64,000 nt of DNA, taken from the NCBI GenBank assembly GCA_945828315.1, contig CALZQA010000006.1:1-64000 (forward strand), written 5' to 3'. Origin of the DNA: an uncultured bacterium. Lineage in GTDB: Bacteria; Bacillota; Clostridia; Lachnospirales; Lachnospiraceae. Below the pieces are notes generated by a model. That model searched no databases. It saw nothing but the letters and a program-made list of their open reading frames with translations, and was not told where the DNA came from. Made by a program: the position numbers and the translations under genes. Positions 27,766 through 38,137 of this stretch are shown here, in pieces (the first letter of the stretch is position 1; every line of letters starts with the position of its first letter).

Positions 27766-28229
27766 TGAGAGAAGACCGTTACTGGAAAATTGTTTCGCGT
27801 TCATTAAAAATAGCAGTCGGAAGCAGCCTGGCAATTTTTGTTGCTTATCTGCTGAGACTGCAAAACGCAACTGCAGCAGGCATCATCACGCTGATCACGA
27901 TCGTAACGAGCCGTCACGAGACGGTACAACTGTCGTATCAGCGGGTGATGACTTTTTTTCTGTCTGTAGCGCTTGCCTGCGTCATCTTTCAGGCAATCCC
28001 GTGGGCTTGGGTAGACTATGGGATCTATATTTTTGCAATGGCAGTCATCTGTCAGCTCTTACACTGGGATTCGACCATATCTCTCAATGCGGTCATCGGG
28101 ACGCATTTTCTTGTAAGTCAGGATTTTTCACTTGAATTTATCTTAAATGAATTTTCCCTCGTACTGATCGGGATCATATTTGCGATCCTGCTCAACTTTT
28201 ATCCCCGTGTGCCGAAGGATCTCGCATAA
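27765..28229 (+). CDS. Aromatic acid exporter-like TM domain protein (N-terminal module only)
   Basis: 154 aa; SLKIAVGSSLAIFVAYLLRLQNATAAGIITLITIVTSRHETVQLS; no C-terminal domain. Confidence 0.65.
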   Translation: MREDRYWKIVSRSLKIAVGSSLAIFVAYLLRLQNATAAGIITLITIVTSRHETVQLSYQRVMTFFLSVALACVIFQAIPWAWVDYGIYIFAMAVICQLLHWDSTISLNAVIGTHFLVSQDFSLEFILNEFSLVLIGIIFAILLNFYPRVPKDLA

Positions 28230-28237
28230 TGAAAACC

Positions 28238-28261
28238 GGGCGTGGAAGTGATTCCACGCCC
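28238..28261. terminator. Convergent-gene intrinsic terminator
   Basis: GGGCGTGGAA-GTGA-TTCCACGCCC. Confidence 0.8.
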
Positions 28262-28277
28262 GATTGTTATGTATGCA

Positions 28278-29105
28278 TTATTTTTCGTATAAAAACCGTT
28301 CCGGCAGTTCTACCTGAAAGGCTTTCGCCAGCTCACGGAACTGATCCGGCTGGATCGTCTGGCGTTTCTGGGGTGCCATGGAGAGTACCTTCACCAGAAT
28401 TTCAGCAGATTTTTCAATCGTGTGCATCAGGCCGAAGGTGTTGTGTGCGCCCTCGCCGGCGCAGAAAATGCCGTGGTGTGCCCAGATGGCTGCGTCGTAT
28501 TTCTCCATAAGCTTACTGGTAGCTTCGGCGATCTCGCGTCCGCCGGGTACCATCCATCCTACGACACCGATGCCGTCCGGGAACACGACCGGACACTCGG
28601 TTGCCATCTCCCACAGCTCACGGGTGAAAACTTCGTCCTCCAGCGGAAGAACAAAAGTCAGTGCGATGATGTTTGCGGGATGTGCATGGTAGATCACGCG
28701 GTATCTGCCGTTTGTCACACGTTTTTTCACAGCGTGGTTCATCAGATGGCTGGGCAGTTCACTGGTAGGTTTGCCGCCTTCTACCAGTCCCCATTTCAAC
28801 TGATAATTTTCCCCTTTATCGTCCAGTTCGATGATCGCCAGTGTCGCTTCCGGGTCATCCTTGATATCGCGGAAAAATTTACCGCTTCCGGTGACAAGGA
28901 AAAATTCCCCAGCCAGATCAGGTACGCTTGCGCCGATCGGCACCCACGGACCATCATTTTTTAAACGATTCTTAATCAATTCGATCTCTTCCGGCTTGAT
29001 GCGGTAGGAGAGATTGCCGCCGTTTCGCTCATGCCAGCCAAGGCGGAAACCATCGTCTGCCATGCGGATAAAACCCTGTACAAATGTCATATCTAAAACC
29101 TTCAT
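28278..29105 (-). CDS. rhaD: Rhamnulose-1-phosphate aldolase
   Basis: VQGFIRMADDGFRLGWHERNGGNLSYRI, FLVTGSGKFFR, TSELPSHLMNH, VVFPDGIGVVGWMVPG resemble RhaD. Confidence 0.92.
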   Translation of the reverse strand: MKVLDMTFVQGFIRMADDGFRLGWHERNGGNLSYRIKPEEIELIKNRLKNDGPWVPIGASVPDLAGEFFLVTGSGKFFRDIKDDPEATLAIIELDDKGENYQLKWGLVEGGKPTSELPSHLMNHAVKKRVTNGRYRVIYHAHPANIIALTFVLPLEDEVFTRELWEMATECPVVFPDGIGVVGWMVPGGREIAEATSKLMEKYDAAIWAHHGIFCAGEGAHNTFGLMHTIEKSAEILVKVLSMAPQKRQTIQPDQFRELAKAFQVELPERFLYEK

Positions 29106-29333
29106 CGAAAAATACCTCCTTTTCTCGCCATACATATATATGTGTGCTTATTTTTATAGTAATCAATCATAGCGGGTTTGTCTACCGGAAATGAGAGCGT
29201 GGGTGGTAGCATTTTGCATAAACTTATGAAAGATGCAGGATATATGTCCCATAAAGGAAAAAATGTGGTATAATTTACACATATTTGGCGAGATATGCAG
29301 ATATCATCTGAAAAAGAGGAGGAGTATATTCTT

Positions 29334-30743
29334 ATGAAGAAATGGAAAGACGTGAGTATCCGGGTGAAGGTACTGATCCCGATCGTGTTGATGCTGGTGA
29401 TGATGTTGGTCTATATGGTGGGAAGTCTGTATGGAATGGAGCAGATGCACCAGGATATTGTATCCCTTGCAGAGCAGAATACGGCTTTGATGGAGCAGGC
29501 ACGAGTGGATGATGAGGAGACACTCGCGCAGGTGGCGGAGCTTGCTGCTGAAAGACAGGCATCTTACCAGACAACAGTGATCAGTTGCATTGTGAGTGGA
29601 GTGATCTTTGTTCTGATCTTTATTTTCTGTGTGATCAATTTAGATCGTAAGGTGACATGGCGCCTGCGCAGACATATTGAAAAGCTGGATGAGATCATAG
29701 AATCCATTGAAGAGGGTCATGGAGATCTGTCAAAACGTCTGATGGTGCTGAATCAGGATGAGATGGGCCGGCTGGCGGCGGATGTCAATCGCTTTATCGA
29801 TATTCTGGAGCGGATCATGAAGAAGATCAATCTGGATTCCAATTCGCTGGCGATGATCGTGCAGGATGTGACGGAAAAAGCGGACAATTCAAACAGCAGT
29901 GCATGCGATGTGTCTGCGGTGGCAGAGCAATTGTCGGCTACGATGGAAGAAGTATCAAGCACTGTTTCCAATGTGGATGAGAATGCGAACCGGGTGATGG
30001 ACGAACTCACAAAACTGCAGAAGACAACAGAAGAGATTCTGAAGTATTCGGATGAGATGAAGGCGCGTGCTGATGAACTGGAAGAATCCGCACAGAACAA
30101 TAAGGCTGAGACCGGAAGAATGATCGCACCGATCATTGAGAAGATCAAGCGCGCGGTGGAGAACAGCAAAAATGTTGAGAAAGTCAATGAGCTGACCGAC
30201 GAGATCCTATCTATTTCCAGTCAGACAAACCTGTTATCTTTGAATGCTTCGATCGAGGCTGCCAGAGCAGGAGAGGCAGGACGGGGATTTGCAGTAGTTG
30301 CAGATGAGATCCGTCTGCTGGCAGATTCCAGCAAGGAGACAGCCAGCAATATTCAGGGGATCAACAGTATGGTCATTGAACTGGTGCGCGAGCTGATCGA
30401 CAACTCCAATGAGATCCTTCATTATGTAGAGAATACGATCCTGCCGGATTATGACAACTTTGTTTCCAGCGGCAGGCATTACAGCGATGATGCGGCCCAT
30501 ATCAATGAACAGATGATCCATTATGCGGAGCGTTCACATGAGATCGTTGGAATGGTTTCTGATATGGTCGATTCGATCAACGGTATCACAGATGCGGTAG
30601 AGGAGGGAGCAAACGGTGTGAGCAGTGTTGCAGACAGCATACAGACACTTGTATCAGAAATATCCGTGATCAATACAAAGATGACTGAGAATCAGGAAAT
30701 TGCAGGAAGTCTGCAGGAAGAAGCAAAGATGTTTCAGATGTAA
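29334..30743 (+). CDS. Methyl-accepting chemotaxis protein with short extracytoplasmic segment
   Basis: HAMP + signalling hairpin [44 protein letters not shown]. Confidence 0.93.
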   Translation: MKKWKDVSIRVKVLIPIVLMLVMMLVYMVGSLYGMEQMHQDIVSLAEQNTALMEQARVDDEETLAQVAELAAERQASYQTTVISCIVSGVIFVLIFIFCVINLDRKVTWRLRRHIEKLDEIIESIEEGHGDLSKRLMVLNQDEMGRLAADVNRFIDILERIMKKINLDSNSLAMIVQDVTEKADNSNSSACDVSAVAEQLSATMEEVSSTVSNVDENANRVMDELTKLQKTTEEILKYSDEMKARADELEESAQNNKAETGRMIAPIIEKIKRAVENSKNVEKVNELTDEILSISSQTNLLSLNASIEAARAGEAGRGFAVVADEIRLLADSSKETASNIQGINSMVIELVRELIDNSNEILHYVENTILPDYDNFVSSGRHYSDDAAHINEQMIHYAERSHEIVGMVSDMVDSINGITDAVEEGANGVSSVADSIQTLVSEISVINTKMTENQEIAGSLQEEAKMFQM

Positions 30744-30764
30744 AAAACAGTAGTGAAATGATAA

Positions 30765-30804
30765 AAAAGAGGTAAGTCTGATCAGAATCAGGCTTACCTC
30801 TTTT
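30765..30804. terminator. Bidirectional terminator
   Basis: AAAAGAGGTAAG / CTTACCTCTTTT between convergent genes. Confidence 0.85.
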
Positions 30805-30815
30805 GGTGTATACAT

Positions 30816-32345
30816 TTATTTTGCAGCCTCAAATTCTTTCAACTGTTCTTCGCCCGGGGCAGCAGTCAAAAGGCTGACCACGATGATGAATAACAGTGAT
30901 ACAAAGAATGCAGGCAGCAGCTCATAGATGTTCCATGCGCCGCCCAGGGGACGCACAAGGTATTTCCAGATAAATACGGTAGCACCGCCGGAGATCATAC
31001 CGGCAAGTGCCCCCCACTTGTTGGAACGTTTCCAAAACAGGGAGCACAGCATAACTGCACCAAAAGCGCCGCCAAAGCCGGCCCATGCGAAAGAAACGAT
31101 ACCGAAAACAGAAGAGTTCGGATCTCTTGCAAGGAAAACGCCTAGGATCGCGATCGCGGCGATCGTGATACGTGCAATAAAAAGGCTCTGCTTTTCTGAA
31201 AGTTTTATATGGAAGAAGTCCTGCAAAACGTTCTGTGAGACACTGGATGCAGCTGCAAGCATCTGGCTGTCTGCAGTAGACATGGTGGCTGCCAGAATAC
31301 CAGCGAGAATGACACCGGCAATAAGTGCCGCCAGTATGCCATGCTGGCTGATGAGCCCTGCAATCTTTACAATGAGCGTCTCGCTGGAGCTTCCCTCCAG
31401 AAATCCGAGCGCACCGGCGTTTGTCATACCTAGACCAACGATACCGATGATAATGGCAACGGCCATGGCGATAAATACCCAAACCGTTGCGATCCGCCGG
31501 GACAACACGAGCTTCTTCTCGTCCTCGATCGCCATGAAGCGCAGCAGGATGTGAGGCATACCGAAGTATCCGAAGCCCCATGCCATACAGGATGCAATGG
31601 ATAATGCGCCATAGGGAATGGCGTTTCCGGTGGCAGGATCATGTGATGCTGTCAGTGAGAGATATCCGGACAGGGACTGTGCGTTCTCAACGACAGCACC
31701 CCAGCCGCCGGCGCTGCTGATACCGTATGTAAGAACGGTAACGAGAGCCACTGTCATGACGATACTCTGGATCAGGTCAGTGGTGGATACGGCACCGAAG
31801 CCGCCCATGATCGTGTAGCCGACAATGACAAGTGCCGCAACGATCATTGCAACCGTGTAATTGACACCAAACAGGCTGTTAAACAGCTTGCCGCAGGCAG
31901 CGAAGCCGGATGCGGTGTAAGGAATAAAAAAGATGATGATCACGATCGCTGCAAGTGCATTTAAGGTATTGCTCTTGTCGTGATAGCGCTTGGAGAAAAA
32001 CTCCGGAACAGTGATGGCACCGATATTCTGGGAATAGCGGCGCAGTCTGCGGGATACGAAATACCAGTTGAGCCAGGTACCGATACCGAGACCGATGGCT
32101 GTCCATGCAGCATCCGCTACACCGGAGAGATAAGCGACTCCGGGCAGTCCCATCAAAAGCCAGCTGCTCATGTCGCTGGCCTCGGCACTCATCGCGGTCA
32201 CCAAGGGTCCCATTTTTCTGCCGCCCAGATAAAAGTCTTCCGAATTACTGGTGCGTTTGCTGAAACGAAAACCGACCACAAGCATCATCAGCAGATAAAT
32301 GACGATCGCTGTGATGATCAGAAAATTTGTCGTGTTCATTTTCAT
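30816..32345 (-). CDS. putP: Sodium/proline symporter
   Basis: 509 aa SSS family; SKRTSNSEDFYLGGRKMGPLVTAMSAEASDMSSWLLMGLPG. Confidence 0.93.
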   Translation of the reverse strand: MKMNTTNFLIITAIVIYLLMMLVVGFRFSKRTSNSEDFYLGGRKMGPLVTAMSAEASDMSSWLLMGLPGVAYLSGVADAAWTAIGLGIGTWLNWYFVSRRLRRYSQNIGAITVPEFFSKRYHDKSNTLNALAAIVIIIFFIPYTASGFAACGKLFNSLFGVNYTVAMIVAALVIVGYTIMGGFGAVSTTDLIQSIVMTVALVTVLTYGISSAGGWGAVVENAQSLSGYLSLTASHDPATGNAIPYGALSIASCMAWGFGYFGMPHILLRFMAIEDEKKLVLSRRIATVWVFIAMAVAIIIGIVGLGMTNAGALGFLEGSSSETLIVKIAGLISQHGILAALIAGVILAGILAATMSTADSQMLAAASSVSQNVLQDFFHIKLSEKQSLFIARITIAAIAILGVFLARDPNSSVFGIVSFAWAGFGGAFGAVMLCSLFWKRSNKWGALAGMISGGATVFIWKYLVRPLGGAWNIYELLPAFFVSLLFIIVVSLLTAAPGEEQLKEFEAAK

Positions 32346-32467
32346 AACCTCCTTTAGATTACTTTCTTATGGTACAGTGCAAAAACACTATCGTTGCCTA
32401 TTTTATCATGTTTTTCCGCAAAGGTAAACAAAATATTGAAGAATCCGGGATTTTCAGTAAAAATCTG

Positions 32468-32520
32468 TTGACAGTGTGCAACGATGGTGCTATCATGAAC
32501 ATATGAACAATTACTCATAT
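32468..32520 (+). promoter_or_regulatory. Promoter and ArsR/SmtB-type operator
   Basis: TTGACA 32468-32473, 17-nt spacer, TATCAT 32491-32496; imperfect palindrome ATATGAACAA-TTACTCATAT 32501-32520. Confidence 0.8.
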
Positions 32521-32559
32521 GAAAAGATGATGCAAGGAGCGGGAAGGAGAGCAGAAACG

Positions 32560-32919
32560 ATGGCAATGAATGATGTAGAGATCTGTGAGGATAAATGTAT
32601 CCATGCAGACCGGCTGGAAAAGGTACGGGCAGGATTGCCGGATGAGGATGAACTGTATGATCTGGCGGAATTGTTCAAGGTGTTCGGGGATTCCACACGC
32701 ATCCGTATTTTATATGTGCTGTTTCAGTCTGAGTTGTGTGTCTGCGATCTGGCGGAGGCACTTCAGATGACGCAGTCAGCCATCTCACACCAGCTCAAGA
32801 TCTTAAAGCAGGCAAAGCTTGTGACCGGCAGGCGCGAAGGAAAATCCGTGTTTTATGCGCTGGCGGATGACCATGTGCGGTCCATCATCGATCAGGGCAG
32901 AGAACACATTGAGGAGTAA
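32560..32919 (+). CDS. ArsR/SmtB-family metalloregulator
   Basis: LAELFKVFGDSTRIRILYVLFQSELCVCDLAEALQMTQSAISHQLKILKQAKLV; start set downstream of operator with RBS gggaaggag. Confidence 0.93.
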   Translation: MAMNDVEICEDKCIHADRLEKVRAGLPDEDELYDLAELFKVFGDSTRIRILYVLFQSELCVCDLAEALQMTQSAISHQLKILKQAKLVTGRREGKSVFYALADDHVRSIIDQGREHIEE

Positions 32920-32945
32920 AATAAAAAAGGGAGGATATCTTAATT

Positions 32946-33164
32946 ATGAAGAAAAAATTCAAATTACAGGATCTGGATTGTGCAAACTGTGCGGCAAAAA
33001 TGGAGGAAGCAATCAAAAAGATTGAAGGAGTGAATGATGCCAGCATGAGCTTTATGACACAGAAGCTTACCATCGACGCAGCAGATGACCGTTTTGATGC
33101 CATCATGGATGAGGTTGAGAAGGTCTGCGCAAAGGTTGAGCCTGATATGAAGATTCTGCGGTAA
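32946..33164 (+). CDS. Heavy-metal-associated (HMA) domain protein
   Basis: 72 aa; LQDLDCANCAAKMEEAIKKIEGV. Confidence 0.92.
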   Translation: MKKKFKLQDLDCANCAAKMEEAIKKIEGVNDASMSFMTQKLTIDAADDRFDAIMDEVEKVCAKVEPDMKILR

Positions 33165-33167
33165 TAC

Positions 33168-33192
33168 AAAGCAGCCGTGCGGCTGCTTTTTT
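33168..33192 (+). terminator. Intra-operon terminator/attenuator between HMA and P-type ATPase genes
   Basis: AAAGCAGCC-GTGC-GGCTGCTTT + T-tract. Confidence 0.7.
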
Positions 33193-33212
33193 ACCCGGCT
33201 AGGAGGAGCATT

Positions 33213-35105
33213 ATGACAAAAAAACAAAAACAGATGGTCGTGCGTATTGCGGTGGCATTTGTGATGCTGGTATTGATCATGATCGGAGAGCATACCGGAT
33301 GGTTAGATCGTATACAGCCCCATCTGCTGTTGGCGTTGATCTGCCTGATCCCGTATCTGATCATCGGCTATGACATTTTATATAAGGCAGCACGCAATAT
33401 TAAAAACGGTCAGGTGTTTGATGAGAACTTTCTGATGATGATCGCCACATTCGGAGCATTCGGCGTGGGAGAGTATTCCGAGGCGGTGGCAGTTATGCTG
33501 TTCTATCAGGTGGGCGAGTTGTTCCAGAGTTATGCGGTAGGAAAATCGCGTCAGTCCATCTCTGACATGATGGATATCTGTCCGGAATACGCCAATGTTG
33601 AGGAAGACGGTGTGCTCACACAGGTGGATCCCGATGATGTGGAGGTCGGTACGATCATCATCATCAAGCCCGGTGAACGTGTGCCGTTGGACGGTGTCGT
33701 GGTGGAGGGCGAATCCATGATCGACACGGCGGCGCTGACGGGCGAGTCAGTCCCGCGCAGAGCGGCTGTCGGGGACGACATCATCAGCGGATGTGTCAAT
33801 GGCAGTGGTACGCTCAAGGTACGCACTACGAAGGAATTTGATGATTCTACGGTGGCACGTATTCTGGAACTGGTGGAAAACGCCTCTTCCAAAAAGGCGC
33901 ATGTGGAAAACTTTATTACAAGATTTGCAAAATATTATACACCGATCGTTACGATCGGAGCGGTGATCCTGGCCTTTGTGCCGCCGACCGTGCTGACACT
34001 GGCAGGTGCAGGCAGCTTTGGTGCGCTTCTGGGCGACTGGCTTTATCGCGCATGTACATTTCTGGTCATCTCCTGTCCGTGTGCATTGGTCATCTCGGTT
34101 CCGCTGGGATTTTTTGGTGGTATCGGAGCTGCGTCAAGGATCGGTGTGCTGGTGAAGGGAAGCAATTACCTGGAAGCAGTTGCCGAGATGGATACCATTG
34201 TCTTTGATAAGACCGGTACGCTGACAAAGGGCGAATTTAAAGTAAGTGAAGTACTTCCGGTACATCTTGCACCGGAACAGATGCTGGAGCTGGCAGCGCT
34301 GGGCGAGGGCTATTCAACTCACCCGATCGCAGCATCTATCCGTGAGGCTTACGGAAAGCCACTGGCTATGGAACGCGTGGCGGATACAGAGGAGATCTCA
34401 GGACATGGTATTCACACATTTATTGACGGAAAGGAAGTACACCTCGGAAATGCAAAATTGATGGAATCTTTGCAAATTCCCTTTACAAAATCGGACAGTG
34501 CGGGTACAGTAGTGTATATAGCGCTGGAACGTGAATTTGCAGGAACTATTGTGATCGCGGATTCCGTGAAGGAAGGCGCAAAGGAAGCGCTGGCAGCCAT
34601 GAAACGCGTGGGCGTGAAAAAGACGGTCATGCTGACCGGAGACCGCAGGGAAGCAGCGGAGTCTGTTGCGAAGGAACTCGGCATCGATGAGGTGCATTAC
34701 GAGTTGCTTCCGGATGATAAGGTGTCCAAGGTGGAACAGTTGCTGGCGGAAGAACCGTCGAAAGCGCGGCTTGCATTTGTGGGTGACGGTATCAATGATG
34801 CCCCGGTGCTCACGAGAGCGGATGTGGGTATTGCGATGGGAAGCATGGGCAGCGATGCTGCAATTGAGGCAGCGGATGTGGTGCTTATGGATGACGATGT
34901 GCGAAAGATCGCCAAGGTAGTAGGTATCGCGCGCAAGACGCTTCGTATTGTCAAACAAAATATCGTCTTTGCACTGGCGGTGAAATTATTGGTACTCATT
35001 CTGGGTGCCACCGGTTATGCGAATATGTGGGCGGCGGTGTTTGCCGATGTCGGTGTATCGGTGCTTGCGATTTTGAATTCCATGCGCACATTGCGTGGAA
35101 AATGA
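33213..35105 (+). CDS. cadA: Heavy metal-translocating P-type ATPase (Cd/Zn/Pb-type)
   Basis: ISCPCALVISVPLGFFGGIG, VFDKTGTLTKGEF, MLTGDRREAAESVAKELG, GDGINDAPVLTRADVGIAMG. Confidence 0.95.
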   Translation: MTKKQKQMVVRIAVAFVMLVLIMIGEHTGWLDRIQPHLLLALICLIPYLIIGYDILYKAARNIKNGQVFDENFLMMIATFGAFGVGEYSEAVAVMLFYQVGELFQSYAVGKSRQSISDMMDICPEYANVEEDGVLTQVDPDDVEVGTIIIIKPGERVPLDGVVVEGESMIDTAALTGESVPRRAAVGDDIISGCVNGSGTLKVRTTKEFDDSTVARILELVENASSKKAHVENFITRFAKYYTPIVTIGAVILAFVPPTVLTLAGAGSFGALLGDWLYRACTFLVISCPCALVISVPLGFFGGIGAASRIGVLVKGSNYLEAVAEMDTIVFDKTGTLTKGEFKVSEVLPVHLAPEQMLELAALGEGYSTHPIAASIREAYGKPLAMERVADTEEISGHGIHTFIDGKEVHLGNAKLMESLQIPFTKSDSAGTVVYIALEREFAGTIVIADSVKEGAKEALAAMKRVGVKKTVMLTGDRREAAESVAKELGIDEVHYELLPDDKVSKVEQLLAEEPSKARLAFVGDGINDAPVLTRADVGIAMGSMGSDAAIEAADVVLMDDDVRKIAKVVGIARKTLRIVKQNIVFALAVKLLVLILGATGYANMWAAVFADVGVSVLAILNSMRTLRGK

Positions 35106-35218
35106 CAGGATATGGAAAAAGAATCTCATAAAAGAATCTCTCATTGATGGGGTTCTTTTTTCTTGCGTATGGGAAATGGACAAAATTGCCATGCCGGGAA
35201 ATAGTTACGGAGGGGATC

Positions 35219-36616
35219 ATGGAACAACTGAAGAGAAAATTTATCGGAGACAGAAAATTTTATGCAATGGTTTTGGCAGTGGCGGTGCCGATCATGCTGC
35301 AAAACGGGCTGACGAATGTGGTGAGCCTTCTTGACAATTTAATGGTGGGACGTGTCGGTACGGATCAGATGTCCGGCGTGTCCATCGTCAATCAGCTGAT
35401 CTTTATCGTATATCTGAGCCTGTTTGGAGGCATGGCGGGCGCCGGTATTTTTACAGCTCAGTATTTTGGAAAAAAGGATGAAAAGGGCGTACAGGATATT
35501 TTCCGCATCAAGATCGTCATCGGAATGGTGCTGGCGGCCATCGGTATATTTGTGCTGTGGTTCTGGAGTGAGCCGCTGATCGGCATGTTTTTGCATGAGG
35601 GTGATGCATCTCTGTCCGTGGATGCAACGATGCTGTATGCAAAGCAGTATCTTGGTATCATGCTTATCGGACTTGTGCCCTTTGCACTCTCACAGTGTGT
35701 AGCGAGCACACTGCGCGAATGCTCCCAGACGGTATCACCCATGATCGCCAGCGTGGCGGCCGTGTTTGTAGACCTTGTGTTTAACTATATTTTGATCTTC
35801 GGAAAATTCGGTGCACCTGCACTGGGCGTAAGGGGTGCTGCGGTTGCCACGGTCATGTCTCGTTTTGTCGAGTGCGCGTTTCTACTCATCTGGACCTGGA
35901 AGCATAGAGCGCAGTACAGTTTTATCACCGGTTTATTTTCTCGAAAGCCCATTGCAGGTATTCTCTGGAAGCAGTCCATTTCCAAAGGCATGCCGTTACT
36001 CATCAACGAGTTTTTGTGGTCTCTGGGTGTGACGATGCAGGCACAGTGTTATTCCACCCGTGGGCTGGAGGTCGTTGCGGGACTGAATATCTGCAACACA
36101 TTAAACAATGTGTTTAATATTGCATTTCTTGCAATGGGAAATGCAGTGGCGATCATTATCGGACAGATGCTCGGTGCAGGAAAAATGGAGGAAGCGAAGG
36201 ACACAGACACAAAGCTGATCTTTTTCTCGGTTGTTATGTGTATCGGCATCGGTGCGCTGATGGCGCTGGCTGCACCGTTTTTCCCGCTCACCTATAATAC
36301 GACACCGGCTGTGCAGCAGCTGGCGACAAGCTTTTTACTTGTGATGGCCTTTATGATGCCCTTCTGTTCCTTTACAAATGCTTCTTATTTTACGCTCCGC
36401 TCCGGCGGATGCACCGGTATCACGTTTTTGTTTGACAGTATGTATATGTGGTGTCTGGTGGTTCCGTTGGCCTTCGTACTCTCGCGGTTTACAGATATCG
36501 AAGTTGTACCTTTATACATGCTGGTGCAGGGCACGGAGCTGATCAAAGCCATCATCGGATATATGCTTGTGAAAAAGGGTGTATGGCTGCGAAATCTGGT
36601 CTCGGAGGAGGTCTGA
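35219..36616 (+). CDS. MATE family efflux transporter
   Basis: MEQLKRKFIGDRKFYAMVLAVAVPIMLQNGLTNVVSLLDNLMVGRVG. Confidence 0.93.
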   Translation: MEQLKRKFIGDRKFYAMVLAVAVPIMLQNGLTNVVSLLDNLMVGRVGTDQMSGVSIVNQLIFIVYLSLFGGMAGAGIFTAQYFGKKDEKGVQDIFRIKIVIGMVLAAIGIFVLWFWSEPLIGMFLHEGDASLSVDATMLYAKQYLGIMLIGLVPFALSQCVASTLRECSQTVSPMIASVAAVFVDLVFNYILIFGKFGAPALGVRGAAVATVMSRFVECAFLLIWTWKHRAQYSFITGLFSRKPIAGILWKQSISKGMPLLINEFLWSLGVTMQAQCYSTRGLEVVAGLNICNTLNNVFNIAFLAMGNAVAIIIGQMLGAGKMEEAKDTDTKLIFFSVVMCIGIGALMALAAPFFPLTYNTTPAVQQLATSFLLVMAFMMPFCSFTNASYFTLRSGGCTGITFLFDSMYMWCLVVPLAFVLSRFTDIEVVPLYMLVQGTELIKAIIGYMLVKKGVWLRNLVSEEV

Positions 36617-36619
36617 CGA

Positions 36620-37471
36620 ATGGATGAGCGGACGCTGGTGGTCGTGCGGGGCGCAGGTGATCTTGCCACCGGAACCATTGTAAAACTGGTAAAATGCGGA
36701 TACGCTGTCATTGCGCTGGAGACGGAAGCGCCGGCTGCGATCCGACGGACCGTGGCATTTTCGGAGGCGATATATACCGGAAAACAGCAGGTGGAGGATA
36801 TGTGCGGAGTGTGCGCACAGACACTGCAGGAGGCGTATGCGCTTGCAATGCAGGGAATGCCGGCGATCCTTGTAGATCCTGAGGGGGAGAGTGCCCGACA
36901 GCTGCATCCGGCCGCGGTTGTGGATGCCATTCTTGCCAAGCGAAATCTCGGGACAGAACGGACAATGGCGCCCTTTACGGTGGCGCTGGGCCCCGGCTTT
37001 ACGGCAGGCAGGGATGTGGACGTTGTCATTGAGACAAAACGCGGACATGATCTCGGCCGGCTGATCTATGAGGGAGAGGCAGCTGCAAACACAGGTATTC
37101 CGGGGATGATCGCGGGCTATGGCGCAGAGCGTGTCATTCATGCACCGGCGGCGGGTGTTTTGCGGGTGTGTGCACAGATTGGAGATATGGTGGAAAAGGA
37201 CTCGGTAATAGCGGTGATCGAACCGGAGTGTGAGACGGAGGGCAGAGGGTGCGCTTCGAAGAAGCCTGAGGCGGTGCCGGTGCATGCGAGTTTGACCGGA
37301 CTTTTACGGGGCCTGATCCGTGACGGCTATCCGGTGACCGCGGGCATGAAGATCGCGGATATCGATCCGCGGGCAGAGGAGTACGATAACTGCTTTAAAA
37401 TATCGGATAAAGCGAGATGTATCGCAGGCGGTGTGTTGGAAGCGTTGCTTCATGCGGGGGTGATGCCATGA
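36620..37471 (+). CDS. yqeB: Selenium-dependent molybdenum hydroxylase accessory protein YqeB (EF2563 family)
   Basis: VVVRGAGDLATGTIVKLVKCGYAVIALE...; YqeB/YqeC order. Confidence 0.85.
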   Translation: MDERTLVVVRGAGDLATGTIVKLVKCGYAVIALETEAPAAIRRTVAFSEAIYTGKQQVEDMCGVCAQTLQEAYALAMQGMPAILVDPEGESARQLHPAAVVDAILAKRNLGTERTMAPFTVALGPGFTAGRDVDVVIETKRGHDLGRLIYEGEAAANTGIPGMIAGYGAERVIHAPAAGVLRVCAQIGDMVEKDSVIAVIEPECETEGRGCASKKPEAVPVHASLTGLLRGLIRDGYPVTAGMKIADIDPRAEEYDNCFKISDKARCIAGGVLEALLHAGVMP

Positions 37472-38037
37472 TCGTTGCGGTGGTGGGAAGCGGAGGCAAG
37501 ACAACCTATATCAGAGAACAGGCGGTTCGTTATCTCGCGCAGGGAAAAAAGGTATTGGTTACGACAACTACGCATATGTATGCAGAGGAGGACACGTTAT
37601 TTACGAATGACGCGGTGGAAATCTGTGCATGCTTACAGACAAAAGGTTACTGTATGGCAGGACAGCCTGCCGAGGATGGGTCCGTAAAGATCCGGGGGCT
37701 GTCCCCGGATGTGCTGGCGCGGGCGGCACAGTGTGCCGATGTGGTGCTTGTGGAGGCGGATGGGTCAAAGCGAAAGCCTGTCAAATTTCCGGCGGAACAT
37801 GAGCCGGTCATACCTGACGGCACAGACATGATCGTGATCATCATGGGATTTTTTGCGGCGGGACGGACCATTGCAGAAGCATGCCACAGGCAGGAGCTGG
37901 TGTGCCGTTGTCTGGACGCTTCACCTGACCATCGCCTGACGGAGACAGATCTGCAAAAGCTTGTGGAGGAAGGCTATCGCAAGCCTCTGGCGCGCAGGTT
38001 TCCGCAGGCAGAAATTATTTTAAAAAAATCATTGTAG
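37468..38037 (+). CDS. yqeC: Putative selenium-dependent hydroxylase accessory protein YqeC
   Basis: VVGSGGKTTYIREQAVRYLAQGKKVLVTTTTHMY; ATGA overlap with yqeB. Confidence 0.85.
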   Translation: MIVAVVGSGGKTTYIREQAVRYLAQGKKVLVTTTTHMYAEEDTLFTNDAVEICACLQTKGYCMAGQPAEDGSVKIRGLSPDVLARAAQCADVVLVEADGSKRKPVKFPAEHEPVIPDGTDMIVIIMGFFAAGRTIAEACHRQELVCRCLDASPDHRLTETDLQKLVEEGYRKPLARRFPQAEIILKKSL

Positions 38038-38137
38038 AATCAGGTAAATTCCGCTATAGTAAATATATTATTTTATAAAGAAGAGGGTAATCGTTCAGGA
38101 CAGAAGGTGTTGAACAGTTACGAAGAGGGATCTGCGC

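Noticed and set aside
30928-31554. 208-aa plus-strand ORF opposite putP
   Set aside because: Antisense of a confident transporter gene
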